Assembly: GCA_017745235.1 (NCBI GenBank)
Contig: JAGHZU010000013.1
Span: forward strand, 97,977-161,976
DNA length: 64,000 bases
Direction: 5' to 3'
Source of the DNA: Caulobacter sp.
GTDB taxonomy: Bacteria > Pseudomonadota > Alphaproteobacteria > Caulobacterales > Caulobacteraceae
The notes beneath the pieces are model-generated. The model did no database searches, was not told the DNA's origin, and saw nothing but the letters and a program-made list of their open reading frames with translations. The position numbers were made by a program, and so were the translations under genes. Shown here one piece after another: positions 26,125 to 35,156 of this stretch. The first letter of the stretch is position 1; the number at the start of each line of letters is the position of its first letter.

Positions 26125-27183
26125 TTACGCGGCGTTGGCGGATTCCGGCTTGGACTCCGCGGCGGTGACCCGGTTGCGGCCTCCGCGCTTGGAGGTGTAG
26201 AGCGCCGCGTCGGCGCGTTCCATCACGGAATGGCCGGTCTCACCCGGGCGGCGCTCGGCGAAGCCCGACGAGATGGTGATCGCGCCCAGGTCCTCATTGG
26301 TGGAGCGGCGCTTGAGCATGCGCGAGGAGACCTCGACGCGGATCTCCTCCAGCGTGCCGGCCACCATGGCGGCGTTCTCGCGCGGGAAGATCATCGCGAA
26401 CTCCTCGCCGCCATAGCGAGCGGCGAAGCGGGGCGGCGCGGCCACGCGGCCGATGACGCTGGCGACGTAGCGGATGACCTGGTCGCCGGTCTGGTGGCCC
26501 CAGGTGTCGTTGAAGCCCTTGAAATGGTCGATGTCGAGCACGGCCAGGCAAAGGGCGGCGCCGGCTTCGTCGGCCTCGGCGCAGGCGCGGTCCAGTTCCT
26601 CGTCGAAGGCCTTGCGGTTGGCCAGGTTCGTCAGTCCGTCGGTGGTGGCGTCGCGGCGCACCTGTTCCAGGTGATCGCGCAGACGATCGACCTCGGCGGT
26701 GGATTCCGCGAGGCGGGTTTCCAGCGACTTGTTTTCCTTCTGAACCCGGCGGGTGGCGTCGGCGAGGTTGGAGACCACGTTCTTGAGAGTGGCCACGTCG
26801 TCGGACGAGAGGCTCTTGGAAGCGCTGGCCAGGGTCTTGCCATAGGCGGCGTTCGACTTCTGGGCGTCCTGGATGGCCTTGGAGACCGACTCCAGCTCCT
26901 TGCTCAGCAGGTCGCCGGCGTCGCGGATCTGCTCGTTCAGCTTGGCCTTGGGCAGATAGGTGGCGGCCAGCTCTTCGCTCAGCAGCTCGGTCAGCGGCTC
27001 GCCCAGCGAGATCAGGCGCGTGAGTTCACGGGCGAGGGCCCCGTCGGGGTCGGCCACGAAATGGGTCCAGATTTCGAAGTTCAGCGCCGTCGGCCACACC
27101 TGATGGCGTTCCATCAGGGCAAGGGCGCGGCCGGCGATCTTGTAAGCCTCAGGGCCGCGCAGCGTGGTTTCGACGTCGGACAT
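26125..27183 (-). CDS. dgcB: Diguanylate cyclase (DgcB-like, GGDEF domain)
   Basis: A 352-aa soluble protein that makes cyclic di-GMP. Residues 1-90 are helical with EIWTHFVADPDG, 90-175 form a coiled coil (LESVSKAIQDAQKS ... RRVQKENKSLETRLAEST), and a C-terminal GGDEF domain has active-site G258-G-E-E-F262. The usual inhibitory RxxD upstream of the active site is replaced by APPR. ATG 27183 is preceded by GGGGGA; a TTG at 27198 is a weaker alternative. The architecture and neighbourhood match, from memory, C. crescentus DgcB, which helps trigger holdfast production on surface contact. That role is by homology only. Confidence 0.88.
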   Translation of the reverse strand: MSDVETTLRGPEAYKIAGRALALMERHQVWPTALNFEIWTHFVADPDGALARELTRLISLGEPLTELLSEELAATYLPKAKLNEQIRDAGDLLSKELESVSKAIQDAQKSNAAYGKTLASASKSLSSDDVATLKNVVSNLADATRRVQKENKSLETRLAESTAEVDRLRDHLEQVRRDATTDGLTNLANRKAFDEELDRACAEADEAGAALCLAVLDIDHFKGFNDTWGHQTGDQVIRYVASVIGRVAAPPRFAARYGGEEFAMIFPRENAAMVAGTLEEIRVEVSSRMLKRRSTNEDLGAITISSGFAERRPGETGHSVMERADAALYTSKRGGRNRVTAAESKPESANAA

Positions 27184-27307
27184 CTTCTGTTCCCCCAACA
27201 GCGCCGCCCCGCCTGGAGGCGCGCTTGGAAGGCCTTTCTAGGACGAAGAGTTCAAACGAGCCGTTAAGAACGAACGACGTTCACTTGCGCGTTCGCCCAA
27301 CCGCAAG

Positions 27308-27321
27308 CATTGTTAACAATG
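27308..27321. promoter_or_regulatory. Perfect 14-bp palindrome, candidate operator
   Basis: CATTGTTAACAATG is fully self-complementary and sits 41 bp upstream of the aldehyde dehydrogenase start, in the divergent region with dgcB. The AT-rich composition contrasts with the surroundings. It contains GTTAAC, so a response-regulator half-site such as CtrA (TTAAC) cannot be excluded. The binding protein is unknown. Confidence 0.4.
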
Positions 27322-27361
27322 ATAAGATGAGCCTCGAGGCCGCTTGGGAGGATCTGAAACC

Positions 27362-28819
27362 GTGAACGCCCCCGCCAATCTCAGCCTGGAATCGCAAAAG
27401 GCCTCGATGCATCGGCTCCTCTCGCTGCAGAAGGCCGCCCATCTCAGCCAGGGCGCGCCGTCGGCCCAGCGCCGGATCGAGTGGCTGGACCGCTGCATCG
27501 GCCTGCTGGTCGACCACAAGGACGAGATCGCCGACGCCTTGAACCAGGACTTCGGCGCCCGCTCTAGGGACGCCACCGGCCTGACCGACATTGCCGGTTC
27601 GATCGGTCCGCTGAAGCACGCCAAGGAGAACCTGGCCAAGTGGATGCGCCCGCAGAAACGCAAGACCACGCCGGCGATCCTGGGCCTGTTCGGGGCCAAG
27701 GCGCAGGTGCTGTACCAGCCCAAGGGCGTGGTCGGGGTGATCAGTCCCTGGAACTTCCCGGTGAACCTGACTTTCGCCCCGCTGGCGGGGATCCTGGCGG
27801 CCGGCAACCGGGCGATGATCAAGCCTTCGGAATTCACGCCCGCCACCTCGGAGCTGATGAAGGCCATGTTCGCCAAGGCCTTCTCCGAGGACGAGATCGC
27901 CGTGGTCACCGGCGGCCCCGAAGTCGGGCAGGCGTTCACGATGCTGCCGTTCGACCACATGATCTTCACCGGGGCCACCTCGGTGGCGCGCCACGTGATG
28001 CGGGCGGCGGCTGAGAACCTGGTGCCCGTGACGCTGGAGCTGGGCGGCAAGAGCCCGGTGATCCTGTCGCGCGGGGCCGACATGGCCACGGCGGCGGCGC
28101 GGATCATGAACGGCAAGACGCTGAACGCAGGCCAGATCTGCCTGGCGCCCGACTATGTGCTGGCGCCGGCCGAGAACCTGGAAGGCTTTGTGGCCGAGGC
28201 CAAGGCGGCCGTGGCGCGCAACTTCCCAACGATCAAGGACAACCCCGACTACACCGCCGTGGTCGCCCAGCGCCACTACGACCGGATCAAGGGGCATGTG
28301 GAGGATGCGCGGGCAAAGGGAGCGACGATCATCGAGATCAATCCGGCGGGCGAGGACTTGACCCAGCAGGAGCATCGCAAGATCGCCCCGACCCTGATCC
28401 TGAACCCCACCGACGACATGACCGTGATGCAGGACGAGATCTTCGGTCCGGTGCTGCCGGTGAAGACGTACCAGAAGGTCGAGGAGGCGGTGGACTACAT
28501 CAACAGCCACGACCGCCCGCTGGGCCTCTACTGGTTCGGGACCGATGAAGCCGAGCGCGACATGGTGCTGTCGCGCACGACCAGCGGCGGGGTCACCGTC
28601 AACGACGTAATCTTCCACGTCGCCCAGGAAGACCTGCCGTTCGGCGGGGTGGGGCCGGCCGGCATGGGTTCGTACCACGGCCACGACGGCTTTCTGGAGT
28701 TCAGCCACAAGAAGGCGGTGTTCCAGCAACTGAAGAAGGACATTGCGCCGATGCTGGCCCTGCGACCGCCTTACGGAGAGGCGATCCGCAAGTATCTGGC
28801 GGGGCAGATCCGGCGGTAA
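27362..28819 (+). CDS. Aldehyde dehydrogenase (coniferyl aldehyde dehydrogenase type)
   Basis: A 485-aa NAD(P)-dependent aldehyde dehydrogenase. Catalytic residues are E226 in LELGGKSPVIL and C260 in NAGQICLAPDYVL; the Rossmann region has TGATSVARHVM. The length and C-terminal GVGPAGMGSYHGHDGFLEFSH motif match the coniferyl aldehyde dehydrogenase branch, also seen in long-chain aldehyde dehydrogenases. GTG 27362 is chosen because GGGAGGA precedes it. A bidirectional terminator follows. The physiological aldehyde is not determined. Confidence 0.9.
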   Translation: MNAPANLSLESQKASMHRLLSLQKAAHLSQGAPSAQRRIEWLDRCIGLLVDHKDEIADALNQDFGARSRDATGLTDIAGSIGPLKHAKENLAKWMRPQKRKTTPAILGLFGAKAQVLYQPKGVVGVISPWNFPVNLTFAPLAGILAAGNRAMIKPSEFTPATSELMKAMFAKAFSEDEIAVVTGGPEVGQAFTMLPFDHMIFTGATSVARHVMRAAAENLVPVTLELGGKSPVILSRGADMATAAARIMNGKTLNAGQICLAPDYVLAPAENLEGFVAEAKAAVARNFPTIKDNPDYTAVVAQRHYDRIKGHVEDARAKGATIIEINPAGEDLTQQEHRKIAPTLILNPTDDMTVMQDEIFGPVLPVKTYQKVEEAVDYINSHDRPLGLYWFGTDEAERDMVLSRTTSGGVTVNDVIFHVAQEDLPFGGVGPAGMGSYHGHDGFLEFSHKKAVFQQLKKDIAPMLALRPPYGEAIRKYLAGQIRR

Positions 28820-28842
28820 CGCCTGCGTCCGCCAAAGCAAAA

Positions 28843-28872
28843 CGCCCGCCCGTTCTGCTGAACGGGCGGGCG
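28843..28872. terminator. Bidirectional intrinsic terminator
   Basis: A perfect 12-bp stem CGCCCGCCCGTT / AACGGGCGGGCG with loop CTGCTG lies between convergent genes. On the minus strand it is followed by TTTTGCTTTGG, a fair T tract for the helicase gene; on the plus strand TCGTGTTT is weaker but usable for the dehydrogenase gene. Confidence 0.85.
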
Positions 28873-28897
28873 TCGTGTTTCAGGTCTGTCGGAAACG

Positions 28898-30625
28898 TCA
28901 GTCTTCGCTGTCGCTGACCGGGGCCAGGCGCGGCGGCGCGCGCATCAGGAAGGCCGGGATGTCGTTGCCGAAGCCGACCACGCGGCGGTCGTCGTCATCT
29001 TCCCGGCCGCGCACGGGCTGGACGCCGCGCACCGGGATCGGGGCGGGGCCGCGCGACGGGCGTTCGTCGCGCGAGCGGCGGGCGGGGCGCTCTTCCTCGG
29101 CCTCGACCTCGAGCGCAGGGGCGGCTTGGGCGGCTTCCTCGCGCGGGCGTCGCCCGCGTTCACGGGACGAGCCGCCACGGTCGCGGCGGCTCCGGCCGGC
29201 GGGAGCTTCCTCGGCGTCCGCCTCGGGGGCTTCCGGAGCCTCGACGGCCACGGCCTGGATCAGTTCGTCACGCGACTTGCGGCCACGCGAGCGCGAGGGG
29301 CGCTTGGCGGTCTCATCGGCGGGCGCCGAGGGGATCGGCTCGCCGGCCAGGGCGGCTTCGAAATTGGCGGCGGCGACGTCGGTGGGCTCGGTCGGCGCGC
29401 GCTTGCGGTCGCGGTCACGACCCCGCTCGCGATCGCGTCCGCCGCGCTTGCGGTCACGGTCGCCTTCGCGGCGCACGGTCACGGCGCCCGAATAGTCGAT
29501 GTCGAGAACCTCTTCGTCGGGCGTGGAGCCGATCAGCTTGACGACCTTGTCGAAGCCCTTGTCGTCGGCCGGGGTGACCAGCATGTAGGTCGTGCCCGTA
29601 CGGCCGGCGCGGCCGGTGCGGCCGATGCGGTGGACGTAGTCGTCGGCGTGGTGCGGGACGTCGTAGTTGTAGACGTGGCTGACGGCCGGGATGTCGAGGC
29701 CGCGCGCGGCGACGTCGGAGGCCACCAGGATCTTCAGCGCGCCCGAGCGGAAGTCCGCCAGGGTCTTCATGCGCTGGGACTGGTCCAGGTCACCGTGGAT
29801 CGGAGCGGCGTCGAAGCCGTGCACCTTCAGCGACTTGGCCACGATATCGACTTCGCTCTTGCGGTTGCAGAAGACGATGCCGGTCTCGGGCGCGGACTTT
29901 TCGATGATGGTGCGCAGGGCCAGGCGCTTGGCCTTGGGGTCCGAGCTGGGGACCCTGATCAGGCGCTGGGTGATGTTGGCGTTGGTGGTGGCGGGACGCG
30001 CCACCTCGATCCGCACCGGATCCTTCAGGAACTGCTTGGTCAGCCGGGTGATTTCCGGCGGCATGGTCGCCGAGAAGAACAGGGTCTGCTTCTTCGGCGG
30101 CGTCAGCTTGAAGATGCGCTCGATGTCGGGGATGAAGCCCATGTCGAGCATGCGGTCGGCTTCGTCGACGACGAGGAACTGGACGCCGGTCATCAGCAGC
30201 TTGCCGCGCTCGAAGTGATCGAGCAGACGGCCGGGCGTGGCGATCAGCACGTCGACGCCGCGGTCGAGCTTCTTTTCCTGGTCGCCGAACGAGACGCCGC
30301 CGATCAGCAGGGCCCAAGAAAGCTTGGTGCCCTTGGCGTATTTCTCGAAGCTGGCGGCGACCTGGTCGGCCAGCTCGCGAGTCGGGGCGATGACCAGGGC
30401 GCGCGGCATGCGGGCCTTGGCTCGGCCCGAGGCCAGCTTGTCGACGAGGGGCAGGGTGAAGGCGGCGGTCTTGCCGGTGCCGGTCTGGGCGATGCCCAGA
30501 ACATCCTGGCCCGCGAGGGCGACCGGGATCGCCTGAGCCTGGATAGGGGTGGCGGTCGTATAGCCGGTGTCGGCGACCGCCTGAAGGGTCGTGGGCGAAA
30601 GCCCGAGGTCGGAAAATTCTGTCAT
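28898..30625 (-). CDS. rhlE: DEAD-box RNA helicase, RhlE family
   Basis: A 575-aa ATP-dependent RNA helicase acting in mRNA decay or ribosome assembly. The Q motif is TPIQAQAIPVAL, motif I AQTGTGKT (46-53), motif II D154-E-A-D157, motif III SAT, motif VI HRIGRTGRAGR. After the core (about 1-375) comes a roughly 190-residue disordered tail rich in Arg, Asp, Glu and Pro, with RDR/RER runs, probably for RNA or degradosome binding. ATG 30625 gives MTEFSDLGLSP; the longer frame upstream through the YcaQ gene is an artefact of overlap. The terminator at 28843 serves it. Confidence 0.94.
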   Translation of the reverse strand: MTEFSDLGLSPTTLQAVADTGYTTATPIQAQAIPVALAGQDVLGIAQTGTGKTAAFTLPLVDKLASGRAKARMPRALVIAPTRELADQVAASFEKYAKGTKLSWALLIGGVSFGDQEKKLDRGVDVLIATPGRLLDHFERGKLLMTGVQFLVVDEADRMLDMGFIPDIERIFKLTPPKKQTLFFSATMPPEITRLTKQFLKDPVRIEVARPATTNANITQRLIRVPSSDPKAKRLALRTIIEKSAPETGIVFCNRKSEVDIVAKSLKVHGFDAAPIHGDLDQSQRMKTLADFRSGALKILVASDVAARGLDIPAVSHVYNYDVPHHADDYVHRIGRTGRAGRTGTTYMLVTPADDKGFDKVVKLIGSTPDEEVLDIDYSGAVTVRREGDRDRKRGGRDRERGRDRDRKRAPTEPTDVAAANFEAALAGEPIPSAPADETAKRPSRSRGRKSRDELIQAVAVEAPEAPEADAEEAPAGRSRRDRGGSSRERGRRPREEAAQAAPALEVEAEEERPARRSRDERPSRGPAPIPVRGVQPVRGREDDDDRRVVGFGNDIPAFLMRAPPRLAPVSDSED

Positions 30626-30732
30626 GTCACGCTGGTCTAAGTCCGGAGCCGCCCGTGCTTGGGCGAGCGGGCGGCGCGGATTCGCCAGACCTGCTCCGAA
30701 GCTGGGGATAAATAGGCGCTGACGCCGCAAAG

Positions 30733-31938
30733 TCAATCTTTGGCTATGGTCGCGCTCAGAACCGAGGCAAGGTCGCCACGCTCGGAAACCCTTACCGTAT
30801 CGAGATCCAGCCAGGCCGCCATGCGTTCGAGCTGGGTCGCCAGGGCCTGGGGCGTGGCGTCGTCGGCGGTGGGCTCGGCATGGGCGGACAGCACTTGCAG
30901 GACGCCGGCCCGGCGGTCGGCCTTCAGGTCCACGCGGGCGGTGATCGCCTCGCCCTGCAGGAACGGCAGCACGTAGTAGCCATGGGTGCGCTTGTGCGAG
31001 GGGGTGTAGATCTCCAGCCGGATGCGCACGTCGAACAGGCGCTCGGCCCGTTCGCGGAACCAGATCAGGTTGTCGAACGGCGAGAGCAGGGCGTGGGTCG
31101 TGATCTTGCGCGGCCTGCGGGCGTCGGGGCTGAGATAGGCCGGCTGGTCCCAGCCGGCGACAGCGGCGGGGATGAGGTCGCCCGCCTCGACCAGTTCGGC
31201 CACGCCGCGTCGGGCGTCGGCCAAGCCCAGGCGGAAATAGTCGCGCAGGTCGCGTTCGGTCGCCACACCCAAGGCTCGGATCGCCCGGCGCAGCAGGATG
31301 CGGTGGGCCTCCTCGCGCGACGGTGTGGGCGCGTCGCGGACGGCCGCCGGCAGCACCTTCTCCGGCAGGCCGTAGACGCGCTCGAACGTGCCGCGCCGGG
31401 TGGCCGTGGTCAGTTCGCCCGCCCAGAACAGGCACTCCACGGCGCGCTTGGCCTCGCTCCAGCCCCACCAGCCGCCTTCGCCGCGCTCGCCTATATCCAG
31501 CTCGGAAGCCGACAGGGGGCCGCGTCGGCGGATCTCGCCCAGGGCCTGGTCGATCAACGGGCCGTGGGTGGTGAGGAAGCGCGCCACATTGCTCCATACG
31601 CCCACGCCGGCGCGCGCATCGTCCATCCGCCAGCGGAGCAGGGGCTGCAGGTCATGCGGCATCAGCGAGGCTTCATGCCCCCAGTATTCGAAAAGCCTGG
31701 GACGGCGGCCCCAGGCCAGGTCTTCCAACAGGTTTCGCGGATAGGGGCCCAGGCGCGAGAACAAGGGCAGGTAGTGTGAGCGCGAGACGACGTTGACGCT
31801 GTCGATCTGCAGCAGGCCGAGCCGCTCGATCGTCGCCATCACGTGGCGACGTGCCGGCGCGACGGGAGGCCTGTCGGCGAAACCCTGAGCGGCCAGGGCG
31901 ATGCGGCGGGCCGTCCGCGCGGAAAGAGTCTCGACCAT
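30733..31938 (-). CDS. ycaQ: YcaQ/AlkX-type winged-helix DNA glycosylase
   Basis: A 401-aa protein of the HTH_42 family (COG3214), which includes bacterial DNA glycosylases unhooking interstrand crosslinks. The N-terminal GLLQIDSVNVVSRSHYLPLFSRLGPYPR contains the family QxD motif (Q-I-D) thought to be catalytic; three winged-helix modules follow. ATG 31938 (MVETLSARTAR) is chosen over an upstream GTG at 31953. It is followed by the helicase gene after 108 bp. Catalytic activity is inferred from the intact motif. Confidence 0.85.
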   Translation of the reverse strand: MVETLSARTARRIALAAQGFADRPPVAPARRHVMATIERLGLLQIDSVNVVSRSHYLPLFSRLGPYPRNLLEDLAWGRRPRLFEYWGHEASLMPHDLQPLLRWRMDDARAGVGVWSNVARFLTTHGPLIDQALGEIRRRGPLSASELDIGERGEGGWWGWSEAKRAVECLFWAGELTTATRRGTFERVYGLPEKVLPAAVRDAPTPSREEAHRILLRRAIRALGVATERDLRDYFRLGLADARRGVAELVEAGDLIPAAVAGWDQPAYLSPDARRPRKITTHALLSPFDNLIWFRERAERLFDVRIRLEIYTPSHKRTHGYYVLPFLQGEAITARVDLKADRRAGVLQVLSAHAEPTADDATPQALATQLERMAAWLDLDTVRVSERGDLASVLSATIAKD

Positions 31939-32019
31939 GGTCCGAGTGAGCACTGCGGCGCGCGCGCAGGCAAGGCGTTGGCCGATGGGATGGCGCCAGG
32001 ATTGTCAGCAGCCGCCAGA

Positions 32020-32052
32020 CAAAGAAAACCCCGCCGGACGGATCCGGCGGGG
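32020..32052 (-). terminator. Intrinsic terminator of malA
   Basis: On the minus strand, the stem CCCCGCCGGA (rc of 32043-32052) / TCCGGCGGGG with a 4-nt loop is followed by TTTTCTTTG. It starts 20 bp beyond the stop of the TonB-dependent receptor gene. Confidence 0.88.
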
Positions 32053-32072
32053 CGAGCTTGCAGGGGAGATTG

Positions 32073-34859
32073 TCAGAAGCGGTACGAGACGCCGACCATG
32101 TAGGTGGTGCCGTACTTCTGGTAGTCGATGGTCCGGCGGGGGTCGCCGTTGTCGTAGGTCTTGAAAGGCTCGTTGGTGATGTTGTTGGCCTGGAGCAGGA
32201 TCGAGAGGCCATCCAGCGGCCCCTGGCGGAACTCGTAGCCGACCTGGGCGTCGAGCACGGACTCGGAGTCCACGGTGCGATAGACGCGCGCGGCGCTAAG
32301 GCCCGCGACTTCGCCCAGGAACTTGCTGCGATACCGGTTGCTGATCCGAGCGTTGAAGCCGTTGTTCTCGTAGTAGAGCGTGGTGTTGACCACGGTCTTG
32401 GAAAGACCGGGCATGTCGATCGGCGAGGAGTTGTCGTCGAGCTTCACCGAGCTGTCCGTGTACGAACCGCTGATGATCAGACCAAAGTTCTTAAGGGGTT
32501 CGAAGAACAGGTCGCCCTGAACCGAGGCCGACAGCTCGATGCCGCGGATGTAGCCGCCCTTGCCGTTCTCCGGCTTCTTGGCCACGCCCTTTGTGGTGCC
32601 AAGCAGCGCCTGCTGGGCCGGGGTCAGAAGCGGCAGGAAGGCCGCGAAGTCTTCGTACGTCGAGGCGTTGGAGTTCACGAAGTTCGACAGCTTCTTGTAG
32701 TAGGCGGCGGCCGACACGTAGGCCGAGCGGCCGAAGTACTTTTCCAGCGACAGGTCGACGCCGTCGGCGATGTAGGGCCGCAGCTGCGGGTTGCCGCCCT
32801 CGGTGCTGAAGTAGGAGTAGTTCGGGTCGGTCGAGGTCAGGTTCGACAGGTTCTGGTTGAACGACTGGCTGGCGCGCATCTCGTCCATCCGCGCCCGGGC
32901 CAGGGTGCGGGCCAGGCCGAACCGCAGGAACGTCTCGTTGCTGAGATCGAAGGTCAGGTTCAGGCTGGGCAGGGCGTAGGTGTATTTGTCGCCGCCGTCG
33001 TTGCTGGCCGGGACGATGGAGTTGGCTGCCACGACGCGCGTGCCGGTCGAGGACTGGTCGGTGTAGACCACCTGCAGGCCGGTGTTGCCGGTGACCGGGA
33101 TCGAGCCGATCGTCGTGTCGATGTTGAACTTTGCATAGGCGATCTGGACGTCTTCCTTGACCGCCCAGTTGCGGGTCTGCACGGCCGGGCTGCTGTCGGC
33201 GATGAGGGTGTAATAGCCGTTGTTCAGCAGGTATCTCGGGTCATAGGCCAGCATGGCCTTGATGCCGATCAGGTCGAGGCTGACCGTGCCGATCAGGGCC
33301 TCCTTGGGGATGGCCCGGCTGAGCGGCGCGCCCTGAGCGATCGTGCCGCCCAGGGTCAGGAAGCTTTCGTGGACTTCCTTGGACTTCTCGCGGCGGCTGG
33401 CGTTGTAGCCAAATTCGACGCGGTTGATCGGCCCCCAAGAGAGGTCGCGCCTGGCGCTGAGGCGGATGGCCTTCAGTTCGTCCTCGATGGCGGGGGTGTT
33501 GTAGAACCCGGCCTGGGTGACCGCCCCGCCGGTCGCCGCCCCGCCATTGGCCCCGGCGCCCCAGCCGTTGGGATCGGTCAACACGAACAGGTTGGCGTTG
33601 GTGTAGTCGAGGATCGAGCCGAAGGTCGTGCCCGCGCCCGGCGTGGTGTGGAACGTCAGGGTGTCGGTGGCGCCGACGCCCGCGGGGCCTGTGCCCGCAT
33701 AGGATTCATAGATGACATCGTTCCGCTTGGCCCCCGAGTAGCTGAGGTCCGCCGTCAGGGTCCAGCCGTTGTCGGTGTCGTAGGCGATGTTCCAGCCGGC
33801 CGACTTCAGTTCGGTGTGGCGGGTGTTGAGGTCGTTGCGCATGACCCCCTTCACGCCGGTATAGGTCCCGGCGGTGATGAGGCCGCCTTCGGTGGTGTAG
33901 CCCGGCTGTAGCGTCGCCGAGCCCCAGTACAGCGGGAACTCGATGCCGCGCAGGATCTGCTTCTCGCGGAACTTGGAGTAGTAGAGGTCCAGCGAGGTGC
34001 GGAACTTGTCGGTCGGGGCGTATTCCAACACGCCGATGACGCCGGTGCGCTTGAGGTTGTTGGACTGCACGTACGGTTTCGCGCCGCCGATGACCAGATC
34101 GCCCGAGCCCGTGGTGGGGTAGCCCCACGCATTGAAGCGCTTGCTTTGGGTGGGGGTCGAGATGTCGGAGACGGCGATCGCCACGCCCAGCGTGTCGTCC
34201 AGGAACTGGTCGACGAAGGTGGCGCTGACGCGATGGCCGCTGTCCTTGCCGTCGGGGTTCAGCTTGTTCTCGCTGTTGAACTCGTAGCGGGCGTTGGCCG
34301 AGAGGACCTTCTTGCCGTACTTCAGCGGGCGGATGGTCTGCAGGTCGGCGGTGCCGGCCAGGCCCTGGCCGATCAGAGCCGCATCCGGGGTCTTGTAGAC
34401 CAGGACGCCGCTGAGGATTTCCGACGGATACTGGTCGAATTCCACGCCGCGGTTGTCGCCGGTCGAGACCTGTTCGCGACCGTTCAGCAGCACGGTGTTG
34501 TAGTCGGGGCCCAGGCCGCGGATCGAGATCGACTGGGCGCGGCCGTCCAGGCGCTGGGCGGTCAGGCCCGGCAGGCGGGCAAGGGACTCGGCGATCGAAT
34601 TGTCGGGCAGCTTGCCGATGTCCTCGGCGGAGACCGCCTCGACGATCGAGCTGGAGTTCTTCTTCAGGGCGATGGCGTTCTGGATGCCCGCTCGGATGCC
34701 GGTGACGGTGATGGCCTCGACGGTGTCGGCGTTGGACTTGGCGTCGGCGGGAGCGGGGGCTTGGTCCTGCGCATGCGTCGCGGTCGACAGCAGCAGCGCC
34801 AGGCCGGTGGCGGCGCCACCCATGAGGCGCACGCGGCGCGCCTTCGAAATCGACGTCAT
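32073..34859 (-). CDS. malA: TonB-dependent receptor, maltodextrin type (MalA-like)
   Basis: A 928-aa outer-membrane transporter. The signal peptide (1-30) ends in TATHA. A TonB-box-like VEAITVTG (47-54) precedes the plug, with EDIGKLPDNSIAESLARLPGLT, SIRGLGPDYNTVLLNGRE and the energised YPSEILSGVLVYKTPDA typical of carbohydrate receptors. The beta-barrel ends in SYRF with the terminal Phe. It is divergent from the amylase gene and next to glucosidase, LacI and sugar MFS genes, the same set as the MalA maltodextrin locus of C. crescentus known from the literature. A strong ribosome site GGGAGGGAGGA precedes the ATG. Confidence 0.92.
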   Translation of the reverse strand: MTSISKARRVRLMGGAATGLALLLSTATHAQDQAPAPADAKSNADTVEAITVTGIRAGIQNAIALKKNSSSIVEAVSAEDIGKLPDNSIAESLARLPGLTAQRLDGRAQSISIRGLGPDYNTVLLNGREQVSTGDNRGVEFDQYPSEILSGVLVYKTPDAALIGQGLAGTADLQTIRPLKYGKKVLSANARYEFNSENKLNPDGKDSGHRVSATFVDQFLDDTLGVAIAVSDISTPTQSKRFNAWGYPTTGSGDLVIGGAKPYVQSNNLKRTGVIGVLEYAPTDKFRTSLDLYYSKFREKQILRGIEFPLYWGSATLQPGYTTEGGLITAGTYTGVKGVMRNDLNTRHTELKSAGWNIAYDTDNGWTLTADLSYSGAKRNDVIYESYAGTGPAGVGATDTLTFHTTPGAGTTFGSILDYTNANLFVLTDPNGWGAGANGGAATGGAVTQAGFYNTPAIEDELKAIRLSARRDLSWGPINRVEFGYNASRREKSKEVHESFLTLGGTIAQGAPLSRAIPKEALIGTVSLDLIGIKAMLAYDPRYLLNNGYYTLIADSSPAVQTRNWAVKEDVQIAYAKFNIDTTIGSIPVTGNTGLQVVYTDQSSTGTRVVAANSIVPASNDGGDKYTYALPSLNLTFDLSNETFLRFGLARTLARARMDEMRASQSFNQNLSNLTSTDPNYSYFSTEGGNPQLRPYIADGVDLSLEKYFGRSAYVSAAAYYKKLSNFVNSNASTYEDFAAFLPLLTPAQQALLGTTKGVAKKPENGKGGYIRGIELSASVQGDLFFEPLKNFGLIISGSYTDSSVKLDDNSSPIDMPGLSKTVVNTTLYYENNGFNARISNRYRSKFLGEVAGLSAARVYRTVDSESVLDAQVGYEFRQGPLDGLSILLQANNITNEPFKTYDNGDPRRTIDYQKYGTTYMVGVSYRF

Positions 34860-34913
34860 GGATTCCTCCCTCCCTAAGGTTCCCGCGGTTCCGCCGCGGT
34901 GATCCAGGCTTCG

Positions 34914-34956
34914 TTGCGCAAATTACTGCAAACTATCGCAATCAATGCAACTGCAA
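34914..34956. promoter_or_regulatory. Cluster of GCAA repeats upstream of malA
   Basis: TTGCGCAAAT (34914-34923) is followed by TGCAA/CGCAA motifs at about 34927, 34937, 34946 and 34952 in an AT-rich stretch within 60-100 bp of the malA start. The 10-mer ATTTGCGCAA (minus strand) recurs exactly upstream of the MFS gene at 40761-40770. It probably contains LacI-family operator sequences for malA. Confidence 0.45.
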
Positions 34957-35068
34957 AAATGGACAAAAATTAAGGCGCGCCTTTTCGGCTAGTGCTGCTG
35001 GGGCTTCCATACGACAACACTGCGTATTTCATTGGGTAAATGGCCTGTGCGAGTTCGGAGGTGATGGA

Positions 35069-35097
35069 TTGACAGGTAGGGCGCGGTTTTGCAAATC
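35069..35097 (+). promoter_or_regulatory. Promoter of the amylase-glucosidase operon
   Basis: TTGACAG (35069-35075), a 14-nt spacer and TGCAAATC (35090-35097) fit the Caulobacter housekeeping pattern, with a perfect TTGACA. The -10 lies within the palindrome at 35087-35106, so a bound repressor would block the polymerase. The transcript would start about 50 nt before the GTG start. Confidence 0.55.
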
Positions 35098-35106
35098 TAT
35101 GCAAAA
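35087..35106. promoter_or_regulatory. Candidate LacI-family operator of the amylase gene
   Basis: TTTTGCA-AATCTA-TGCAAAA is a perfect inverted repeat with 7-bp arms. It overlaps the -10 and transcription start region of the promoter at 35069. A LacI repressor gene is in the same locus (39407) and the motif resembles the palindrome in front of that gene. Confidence 0.55.
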
Positions 35107-35156
35107 TGATGCGATCTGAGCCCTGGCGAACGATCCGCAACCTCTGGGAGGGCGTT

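Noticed and set aside
35106..35156. Upstream ATG as amylase start
   Set aside because: It lies within the putative operator and would put 17 extra residues in front of a normal signal peptide. GTG 35157 has a good ribosome site.
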